Shown: piece by piece, positions 1 to 6,350 of the stretch
Layout of the letters: each line of letters opens with the position of its first letter
Numbering within the stretch: the first letter of the stretch is position 1
Source: CAIKOD01 sp035505975
GTDB lineage: Archaea; Halobacteriota; Methanomicrobia; Methanomicrobiales; Methanospirillaceae
DNA length: 64,000 bases
Assembly: GCA_035505975.1 (NCBI GenBank)
Contig: DATJQJ010000025.1
Location: 62,001 to 126,000 of the forward strand
Reading direction: 5' to 3'
Made by a program: the position numbers and the translations under genes
The notes under the pieces: generated by a model
Seen by the model: only the letters and a program-made list of their open reading frames with translations
Database searches by the model: none
Told to the model about the DNA's origin: nothing

Positions 1-1
1 C

Positions 2-253
2 GAAGACCTGGTGGCGGAGATCCTCGAAAATCTGGCAGCGACCGATCACAAGGGCATCTTCATCTCCGTTGGACCGGAAGAGAACGATGTGGTGGTCAGC
101 ATCCGGGCCAGAAAAACAGGAAATGAACTGGAAATCCCCGAAAGCGACCTCATTTACATGAGGGAGGAGTGTAAAATCGCAGGCGGTACACTCACCGTTT
201 CCGCTGAGGGGTCTTGTTATGTCATCAGGATCGCCCTGCCCAGGGTCCTGTAA
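2..253 (+). CDS. C-terminal end of a histidine-kinase-like ATPase (5' truncated by window)
   Basis: The reading frame is open from the window edge and ends with TAA at 251-253, so the start lies outside. The last residues, GGTLTVSAEGSCYVIRIALP, resemble the final strand-turn-strand of GHKL ATPase domains in sensor kinases (GGxLxVxSxxGxGTxxxIxLP). The usual G2-box glycines are replaced by SC. The upstream domains are not visible, so sensor type and partner cannot be stated. Partial; the family call is moderate. Confidence 0.5.
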   Translation, partial: EDLVAEILENLAATDHKGIFISVGPEENDVVVSIRARKTGNELEIPESDLIYMREECKIAGGTLTVSAEGSCYVIRIALPRVL

Positions 254-356
254 CTCCTGAACACGCAGGTTGATCAATCAGGCCGCCCCATCGCATCCGG
301 CTGGTTTTTGACATGGCATTCATAGGCCGGGCCCGCAAGCCCCGATCTCCAGGCCG

Positions 357-698
357 TTACCTGACCGGATCCTGACCTGCCGGTTCACGAGCTTTTTGTT
401 CGAAATACCTGACCGCTTCGGGCAGGCAGGTGACTACGCCGCTGACCCCGGAAACGGTCAGGGTCATGAGAATTGCCCCTGATACTTCATCTTTCGTCGC
501 GCCGGCCGCGACTGCCATAGGAATATGGGCCCTGACAGCCATCGCATCCCCGGCCGAGGCTTTCATAGCCAGGTAAATCAGTTGGCGGGTCTTCTGATCG
601 AGACCCTCCCGGGCAACAATCGCGTTAATGAGGCCGTCGAAAGCATCTGCGACAGCGGGTGCCTCCCTGCGGAAAATCTCCATGGGGTTTTCATTCAT
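357..698 (-). CDS. Carboxymuconolactone decarboxylase (CMD/AhpD-fold) family protein lacking the CxxC
   Basis: A 113-residue protein of the all-helical CMD/AhpD fold: an N-terminal helix (FRREAPAVADAFDGLINAIV), a central helix (TRQLIYLAMKASAGDAMAVR) and a C-terminal hydrophobic helix (GAILMTLTVSGVSGVVTCLP). AhpD-type members carry CxxCxxxH for peroxidase or disulfide chemistry. Here the His is kept (AVRAHIPMA) but the two Cys positions read D and A, so thiol chemistry is unlikely. It stands alone, with a dispersed repeat copy upstream at 831-975. Family confident; function unknown. Confidence 0.75.
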   Translation of the reverse strand: MNENPMEIFRREAPAVADAFDGLINAIVAREGLDQKTRQLIYLAMKASAGDAMAVRAHIPMAVAAGATKDEVSGAILMTLTVSGVSGVVTCLPEAVRYFEQKAREPAGQDPVR

Positions 699-830
699 GA
701 TATCAACAATGAGATGCGCATGAGTCCGGGAAAATACATTCTCTGATAACGTTCACCAGGCCCTGTAATTCGCTCTTTTGACATCCTTATTTATACCGAA
801 AGTGTTCACTTCGACTGGAGGGGGTCCCCC

Positions 831-975
831 TTCCTGTCCCAGCCCCGGCAGGATAGCCAGCAGACAGGGTGAGAATGATATTCGGAATCTGTCGGTTCCG
901 ATGCAGTCCCTATCCCAGCTGGGGTTGCCACAGCAGCGGGGCGGAACCCCTGGAGCGTCAGATTATTCTCAAATT
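831..975 (+). repeat. Dispersed intergenic repeat, copy A (long form)
   Basis: This noncoding stretch shares about 145 bp with the reverse complement of 4660-4808. Matching blocks in order are an inverted pair CCTGTC/GACAGG around CCCCGGCAGGATAG, then CAGTCCCTATCCCAGCTGGG, then CGGGGCGGAACCCCTGGAGC followed by GTCAGATTAT. The right half also matches 36700-36790 and 9196-9262. It contains the small hairpin GGGG-CGGAA-CCCC. It lies upstream of the CMD gene and downstream of the PEGA gene. No ORF in it looks coding. Repeat identity is read by eye. Confidence 0.7.
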
Positions 976-1141
976 CCTTAAGAAACATCACAAATTCAGA
1001 ATGAATGCAAATGAAAATGCAGGGTAAATCCGGGATGTGCACAGCACCATAAAATTTTAAAATCATCGGGTTGAGCACATGGCATGCCAAGCCGGGGTTC
1101 CCGCAAGTATTGTACACGAACAGGAAAGAAAAAAGATTAGA

Positions 1142-1837
1142 TTATTTTCTCTTTGCAATAACAACTGCTAAAAGTCCGGCAACCACGAATGCGAAAACGC
1201 TGATCTCTGCCGGAACAGGTTGCTTTGTCGTCGGCGGCGCCGTCGGTTCAGGGTTCAGGGTCGCATAGAGGTCTACGGTCTGTCCCTTGGCAGGATACTG
1301 GTTTATCTGTGCGGTAAAGGGCACGTAGCCGTTCTTCTGGACACTGTACGTCTGGAAGGGAGTGCCGGTGACATAGACCTGGACCGTGAGCGCCCCCTGG
1401 GTGATCTGTCCCTCGTTCACATTGTCAAAATACACCGTTGCCCCGTCCACGTTACAATTGACTTTGTACCAGCCGATATCCCCACCAATCGGGGCGGGGG
1501 GAGCTGTCGTCGGGATCGGATTGAGCGTTGCATAGAGTGTCACGAACTCGCCCTTACCGGGTACAGAACTGATTGGTCCGGTGAAGGTTGTATAACCCGG
1601 CATCGATACGGTATACGATGTATAGGGAGTTCCGGTCGAATACACCGGGACGTAAAGCACACCATTGCTGATCGTTCCCACGTTCGTCGAATCGAACATA
1701 ACCGTGGCACCGTCTACATTACACATCACTTCATACCATCCCTGGTCTCCACCGATCGGCCTTGCAGCCGACGCAAAACCTGCGCAGGCACAGGCGACCA
1801 GGAGAAGAACAGCACATGAGCTCCAGATTTTTTTCAT
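1142..1837 (-). CDS. Secreted surface protein with two PEGA-type repeats
   Basis: A signal peptide (MKKIWSSCAVLLLVACACAG...) is followed by two tandem repeats of about 85 residues. Each starts PIGGD.GWY.V.CNVDGATV.FD and ends with VxLYATLNP, as in PEGA surface modules. A Pro/Thr linker and a C-terminal hydrophobic helix with a basic tail (VFAFVVAGLLAVVIAKRK) suggest anchoring in the cell envelope. Start chosen at 1837 because GGAGG is correctly spaced for this ATG; the ATG at 1846 overlaps the GGAGG. An AT-rich TATTATTATA element lies about 45 bp upstream. Probable cell-surface role; ligand unknown. Confidence 0.8.
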   Translation of the reverse strand: MKKIWSSCAVLLLVACACAGFASAARPIGGDQGWYEVMCNVDGATVMFDSTNVGTISNGVLYVPVYSTGTPYTSYTVSMPGYTTFTGPISSVPGKGEFVTLYATLNPIPTTAPPAPIGGDIGWYKVNCNVDGATVYFDNVNEGQITQGALTVQVYVTGTPFQTYSVQKNGYVPFTAQINQYPAKGQTVDLYATLNPEPTAPPTTKQPVPAEISVFAFVVAGLLAVVIAKRK

Positions 1838-1998
1838 GCGGATCATCCTCCACTGATTTTAGCTAATGAGAGAATACTATAATAATAGATCTGTTATCCG
1901 GCGAAGAACAAAAAAAACCCTGCCGGGAAAAACCGGGTTATTCTCACCTGAACAACCAAAACCGGCATATTTTTTACGCCCGCTTCTCATAGTTTCCA

Positions 1999-2006
1999 TT
2001 TATACA
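1999..2006 (+). promoter_or_regulatory. Candidate TATA box for the aminotransferase
   Basis: TTATACAT lies about 100 bp before the ATG at 2100 and inside the longer open frame that begins at 1866. Transcription from it would start near 2030, which supports 2100 as the true start. Read by eye. Confidence 0.35.
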
Positions 2007-2099
2007 TTGAAACGGTCGATCGAGAAAATTCAAGGGAAAATCCGTATCCAGGAGAATATTGTGTTATTACCCTCCCCCAACCGGAAAAATAAAGGAAAT

Positions 2100-3239
2100 A
2101 TGCATCCATCGAGAGCCGATCGCTTTTGCGAGTCGGTGATCAGGGAAATGACCAGGCTCGCTATCAGTTACCGGGCGGTGAACCTGGCCCAGGGGTTCCC
2201 GGATTTTCCCTGTCCCGACGAACTGAAGATGGCAGCCTGCGAGGCAATCCACGACGATATCAACCAGTACGCCATAACCTGGGGTTCCCAGGGGCTTCGG
2301 TCCGCCCTGGCCAAACGGGTCTTCCAGTACAACCATCTCGATTACAACCCTGATACAGGGATCACGGTTACCTGCGGTTCGACAGAGGCGATGATGGCGA
2401 CAATGCTCGCCCTGATAGTCCCGGGCGACAGGGTGATCGTCCCCGAACCATTCTATGAGAATTACGGCCCCGACACCCTGATCTCAGGTGCCGATCCCTG
2501 TTTTGTCCCGCTCGGGGAGGATTTCTCCATCGATGAAGAGGCCTGGAAAGAAGCTTTTTCAGAAAAAACACGGGCAATCGTACTTAACACACCTAATAAC
2601 CCCACCGGGAAGGTCTATACGATCCGGGAACTCCGGTTTATAGCCGATCTGTGCATCGATTACGATGTTATCGCGGTAACAGACGAGATCTACGAACATA
2701 TCCTCTATGACGGCCGGACCCATACCTCCATCGGGTCACTCGACGGTATGACCGACCGGACGGTGACCATAGGCAGCTTCTCGAAGACCTACAGCGTTAC
2801 GGGCTGGAGGGTAGGGTACGCCCTCGCCGATGAAGCCCTTACAGGGAAGATCAGGAAGATCCATGATTTCCTGACCGTAGGCGCTCCGGCACCCCTTCAG
2901 GAAGCCTGTATCGCCGCCCTCGGGCTTCCCGAAACATATTATATGGAACTCGCCTCCCTCTATGACCGCAAGCGGAAGATATTATTTTCAGGCCTCCGGG
3001 AGGCCGGTTTCAGGTGCAGCCTGCCCGAGGGGGCTTACTATATCTTCACCGATATCAGCGATTTTCATATGGCGGACCGGGAATTTGCTGAGTACCTCGT
3101 AAAAGAGATCGGCGTCGCCGCGGTCCCGGGTAGCTCGTTCTTCACGAATGGCGGGGAGGACCGGCTCAGGTTCACGTTCTCGAAAAAAGACGAAACCCTG
3201 GTTGAAGCATGCCGCCGCCTCAAAAAAATTACCGGATAA
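2100..3239 (+). CDS. Class I/II pyridoxal-phosphate aminotransferase
   Basis: A 379-residue fold-type I aminotransferase. N-terminal VNLAQGFPDFPCP is the substrate-binding loop, NTPNNPTGKVY the PLP-ring region, DEIYEHILYDG the Asp-x-x-Tyr motif, and SFSKTYSVTGWRVGYA holds the Schiff-base Lys at about residue 229. RLRFTFS near the end carries the carboxylate-binding Arg. Family members transaminate aspartate, aromatic amino acids or kynurenine; specificity cannot be read here. The frame is open from 1866, but the family N-terminus, the internal TATA-like element near 1999 and AAAGGA before the ATG favour 2100. Appears monocistronic, with a T-rich tract after the stop. Confidence 0.9.
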   Translation: MHPSRADRFCESVIREMTRLAISYRAVNLAQGFPDFPCPDELKMAACEAIHDDINQYAITWGSQGLRSALAKRVFQYNHLDYNPDTGITVTCGSTEAMMATMLALIVPGDRVIVPEPFYENYGPDTLISGADPCFVPLGEDFSIDEEAWKEAFSEKTRAIVLNTPNNPTGKVYTIRELRFIADLCIDYDVIAVTDEIYEHILYDGRTHTSIGSLDGMTDRTVTIGSFSKTYSVTGWRVGYALADEALTGKIRKIHDFLTVGAPAPLQEACIAALGLPETYYMELASLYDRKRKILFSGLREAGFRCSLPEGAYYIFTDISDFHMADREFAEYLVKEIGVAAVPGSSFFTNGGEDRLRFTFSKKDETLVEACRRLKKITG

Positions 3240-3260
3240 TAAGAATTTTTTTTAATATTC

Positions 3261-3284
3261 GCTAATAAATCACCTTTTATTAGC
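3261..3284. terminator. Inverted repeat after the aminotransferase
   Basis: GCTAATAAA and TTTATTAGC form a perfect 9-bp inverted repeat around a 6-base loop. It follows an oligo-T tract at about 3246-3253 that would serve as an archaeal terminator. It could also be an operator for the YHS gene starting 127 bp later. Confidence 0.4.
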
Positions 3285-3410
3285 TAATTCCGGAAATTGG
3301 TGCTGCCTTAACCGGAATCTTCCTGCCACCGGACAGGTCCATGGAAATAATTATTAATCCACATGTAATAGGATGTTCAGGCAGTTCTGGTACCAGCAGG
3401 AGATCTAAAG

Positions 3411-3596
3411 ATGGCAATCGATCCGGTCTGTGGTATGGAAGTGAATGAATCGCGTACAGAATACGAGACTACCTACAAGGGCAGGAAATTTTACTTTTGT
3501 TCGGCGGTATGCAAAGAAGAGTTCGACCGAGACCCTGATGCCTACATGTATGCAGACCCTGAAGAAACCGACGAACCCTTCGATCTGGACGACTGA
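3411..3596 (+). CDS. YHS-domain protein
   Basis: A 61-residue protein that is nearly all YHS domain: MAIDPVCGMEV, then YKGRKFYFCSAVCKEEF, then DPDAYM, with an acidic tail. Cys7 and the FCSAVC pair form the treble-clef-like metal site typical of the family, which is found in copper ATPases, monooxygenases and free-standing proteins. The free form may bind a transition metal. GGAGA precedes the ATG, and AT-rich ATAATTATTAAT lies about 60 bp upstream. It has its own transcription unit between the aminotransferase and a surface protein. Confidence 0.85.
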   Translation: MAIDPVCGMEVNESRTEYETTYKGRKFYFCSAVCKEEFDRDPDAYMYADPEETDEPFDLDD

Positions 3597-3789
3597 TGGG
3601 ATTCCTGTGTATGCCTTGTAACGCCTGACCGGGGACCCTTTTTTCAACCTTTTGGAATTTCCAGTCAGAATTATTCGCATTAAGACGTGCGAAAAGGCCA
3701 TCGTTGTGAGAGTATGTCAGGGATGTATACCCCCTCCTGTCAATGTGATTTCTTACAAAGGGATTTGGGTATATAACCGGTGCCAGGGT

Positions 3790-4452
3790 TCAGTTTTTCC
3801 GGTTATTCCTGGTTCCCGCGATGACTATTCCGCATATCACAAGGGAGAGGACACCCACTTCCGTTGAAAAACCCGGTGTGATCGTCGGAGCCCGGGTGGT
3901 CGGGGTACCTGATTGAGCAGGCATGGTTGCAGACGGGCTCGGCGCGACCCGGGCCTCTAGAGGTTCCACCACCGATTGCAGGCTGCCGGGCACCGCCTGA
4001 CCGGCATTATTCAGCTGGACCGCGTCGACTATAGTCATTTCAGGGCCGGAAAGATCCGGAACCGTGCCATTGACCTGTATGGACACGGCCACGTCGCTTG
4101 TGACCGGGTACGAGAGGAGGAACCCGTTGACGAACACGGTGTTGCCGTTAACAGGCATCTGCGCAGCAGGCCTGCCATTCACCATCACCACGACGTTCCA
4201 CCGTGCAGCATCAAGTTGCGTAGCCAGCTCGAGCTGGTTGGTCCGGACAAACGTGCTGGACCCGCCCTGAGGGATGATCACAAGCTGGGAACTTGAGGAT
4301 ATCACATGTCCCGGCACGAGCGGGGGCGCCGGAGTAACCGAAACATCCTGGAAGACAAACGAAGCACCGGCTGGAAAGACGATGACACTAAGCCAGATTG
4401 TGACGACGACCAAAAAAAGTTTCAGCCCGGGAACAGAGGCATTCCTGATCAT
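3790..4452 (-). CDS. Secreted, C-terminally anchored surface protein, unknown function
   Basis: A 220-residue protein if started at MIRNASVPGLKLF. It has a hydrophobic signal segment (LFLVVVTIWLSVIVFPAGAS), a beta-rich ectodomain of about 130 residues with one or two N-glycosylation sequons, a Thr/Pro/Ser-rich linker, and a C-terminal transmembrane helix ending RNNRKN. The frame is open to 4632, but those 60 residues precede the signal peptide and look untranslated; no strong ribosome site is visible for either start. The ectodomain (TFVRTNQLELATQLDAARWN) is not one I can name. Likely envelope exposed. Confidence 0.65.
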   Translation of the reverse strand: MIRNASVPGLKLFLVVVTIWLSVIVFPAGASFVFQDVSVTPAPPLVPGHVISSSSQLVIIPQGGSSTFVRTNQLELATQLDAARWNVVVMVNGRPAAQMPVNGNTVFVNGFLLSYPVTSDVAVSIQVNGTVPDLSGPEMTIVDAVQLNNAGQAVPGSLQSVVEPLEARVAPSPSATMPAQSGTPTTRAPTITPGFSTEVGVLSLVICGIVIAGTRNNRKN

Positions 4453-4659
4453 ACTATGACGCTGAACCCATGAAACGATAAAATGTTCTTCCACACGGGT
4501 GGGCAGGTTGAAAAGACCCGGGCTCTCCTGAGCAAAAAAATTGTCCCTTATGCATATTTGCAATGTAATTTTTTTCACAAATTCCGGCTTTGTTGACAAC
4601 CTCCGTTCACCATACTTTTCAATGACGGACATTCTTCATTTTGAATACCACTTTATGAT

Positions 4660-4808
4660 ATTGAGATAATCTGACGCTCCAGGGGCTCCGTCCCGGCGCC
4701 GGCGCTATTGCAACCCCGGTTGGGACAGGGACTGCACGATAACTGATTAATTCTCAATCGGGATTTTCCCTGTCCCCGACTATCCTGCCGGGGGTGGGGC
4801 AGGGAGGG
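4660..4808 (-). repeat. Dispersed intergenic repeat, copy B (long form)
   Basis: The reverse complement of this segment matches copy A along its full length. It carries CCCTGCCCC...GGGGACAGGG around CCCCGGCAGGATAG, then CAGTCCCTGTCCCAACCGGG, then CGGGACGGAGCCCCTGGAGC followed by GTCAGATTATCTCAAT. Differences from copy A sometimes keep local pairing. It lies between the divergent surface-protein gene and the PemK-like toxin gene. Confidence 0.7.
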
Positions 4809-4840
4809 AGTAAAACCTCCTCCCTTCCGTAGGTGACAAC

Positions 4841-4921
4841 ATGACGATAGATGAGGAGCTCCACAGAGCGCGAATACCAAAATTCCAGGCTGCAGGTCTC
4901 ATGGGACAATGGTGCGCCTGA
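4841..4921 (+). CDS. Possible 26-residue ORF upstream of the toxin gene
   Basis: ATG with AGGTGA six bases upstream opens a 26-codon frame beginning MTIDEELHRARIPKFQAAG. The start resembles the first helix of ribbon-helix-helix-like proteins, but it is too short to be a whole antitoxin. It ends 39 bp before the PemK-like gene, so it may be a leader peptide, an antitoxin remnant or chance. Weak call. Confidence 0.2.
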   Translation: MTIDEELHRARIPKFQAAGLMGQWCA

Positions 4922-4960
4922 TCCATTCCCTTATCCCATTGTGAAAAAAAAGATTGGTAT

Positions 4961-5275
4961 ATGGGCAGATACGTGAAGGGCGATGTGGTCCTTGCATCAG
5001 TCAGGATCGATGCAAAATCAGGGGCAAAAGTCCGGCCCTGCATCGTCGTTTCCACAACAGACACCGGTACCCTGGTCGTATGCCCCATTTCCAGCCGGCC
5101 GGCCTGCGATACAGCGACAGTGCCAGTCAGTCTCGATGATTTTTCCACCGGGGGGCTCGACCTGTTCAGGGAGAGTTACATCCTGACTTCAAGGCAATGC
5201 AGGATCACGTGCAGGGAGATCGTGGGAAAGAAGGGGCGCCTCAGCGATGAATTCATTGCATCGAATATTCATTAA
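4961..5275 (+). CDS. PemK/MazF-family toxin-like protein
   Basis: A 104-residue protein of the MazF/PemK fold: YVKGDVVLASV at the N-terminus, KVRPCIVVSTTD (the conserved RP-x-hydrophobic strand), TLVVCPISS, and a C-terminal LDLFRESYILTSRQCRI. Characterised members are ribosome-independent mRNA interferases paired with an upstream antitoxin. Here no full antitoxin gene adjoins, only a 26-codon ORF at 4841 and a dispersed repeat. It may be an orphan toxin or a domesticated RNase. Ribosome site weak. Confidence 0.7.
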   Translation: MGRYVKGDVVLASVRIDAKSGAKVRPCIVVSTTDTGTLVVCPISSRPACDTATVPVSLDDFSTGGLDLFRESYILTSRQCRITCREIVGKKGRLSDEFIASNIH

Positions 5276-5296
5276 ATTTCGCACCCCTCGGTTTTA

Positions 5297-6112
5297 TCAG
5301 GATATTGGGATGAGCCCAAGCATGTAACAGGCGATGACGATGATCACACAGGCGAATATGAACGACAATTTTCGTGCTGAAAGACGGTCGGAGAGCCGTG
5401 CCCCGATAATGGTAAAGGGGATGGTCGGGATGACGATCGCGGCCCAGAAGACCATGTTGACGTACCCGAACGAATAAGGGGGCAGGTCGTGTGCGGCAAG
5501 CCCGTTCACGATATAACTCAGGGTGCTGCCCGCAGAAGAGAAAACGATGCACGCGGAACAGGTAGCCATCGCCTCATGGACCGGGACACCGAAAACACAG
5601 ACAAGCACCGGGAGAATCATCAGACCGCCGCCGATGCCGAGCAACCCTGACACGATCCCGAATGCAAAACCTGCAATGACCCAGTAATACCATGCAATCT
5701 TCCTCCTTCCCCATTCTTCCGGGAGAGGCATCACCATACGGACCGCTGAAACGATAAGGAACAGGCCGAAAAGGATTTTTAACGGTTCTCCGGGGACATG
5801 GGTGGCCAGGGTCCCACCAAGCACCCCACCGACGATGCTCGCACTTCCGATGAGAAAGACGATTTTCCAGATTATTGAACGGTTCTTCTGGTGCTCGTAG
5901 GTATTGATCGAGGCAATCACCAGGGCGATCGCAACGCTTGTGCCAAATGCCACCCTGACTGCCGTAGTGGTGTCATAGCCATAGTGGGAAAGGAGCCAGA
6001 ACATGACCGGATTATCGATGTAAGACCCTGCAAGGCCGAGGAGTCCGGATGAAAACCCGGCGAGGATCCCGGTGACCATAAGAATCAGGGCAGCGATCGA
6101 CGTGTCAATCAT
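5297..6112 (-). CDS. TauE/SafE-family membrane permease
   Basis: A 271-residue membrane protein with about eight helices and the internal duplication typical of TauE/SafE (DUF81) transporters. The paired glycine-rich motifs are GILAGFSSGLLGLAGSYIDNP and FGIVSGLLGIGGGLMILPVL. Members export sulfite, sulfoacetate or other sulfonates. Start at 6112 (MIDTSIAALIL) is chosen over the open frame to 6535 because the extension is polar, and GGAGCG precedes the ATG. It is divergent from a PAPS-reductase-like gene, so a sulfur-related role is plausible but is inference from context. Confidence 0.85.
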   Translation of the reverse strand: MIDTSIAALILMVTGILAGFSSGLLGLAGSYIDNPVMFWLLSHYGYDTTTAVRVAFGTSVAIALVIASINTYEHQKNRSIIWKIVFLIGSASIVGGVLGGTLATHVPGEPLKILFGLFLIVSAVRMVMPLPEEWGRRKIAWYYWVIAGFAFGIVSGLLGIGGGLMILPVLVCVFGVPVHEAMATCSACIVFSSAGSTLSYIVNGLAAHDLPPYSFGYVNMVFWAAIVIPTIPFTIIGARLSDRLSARKLSFIFACVIIVIACYMLGLIPIS

Positions 6113-6350
6113 AGGGGCGCTCCAGGCTTGCCAGCCACATGAATTGCCGGAGTCCATCGGGAACTGGCAGATGGTTGTGCATTCCTCTGCATGGTTTTGG
6201 TCTTCTTGTTTTACAATCAGTGGTTGCTTTCTGGAGAACAATAATTGTTGCCTTCCCTTAATGGGGCAACGGGTTATTCCAGCCCGGTCATATGATACCG
6301 GTAAAATATTTTCCCCTGCCTGGTTTGAACGGTACCCGAACATCGTTATT

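Noticed and set aside
877..975. Possible CRISPR repeat-spacer unit
   Set aside because: The repeated sequence occurs once per locus, scattered over 36 kb, with no regular spacers or cas genes.
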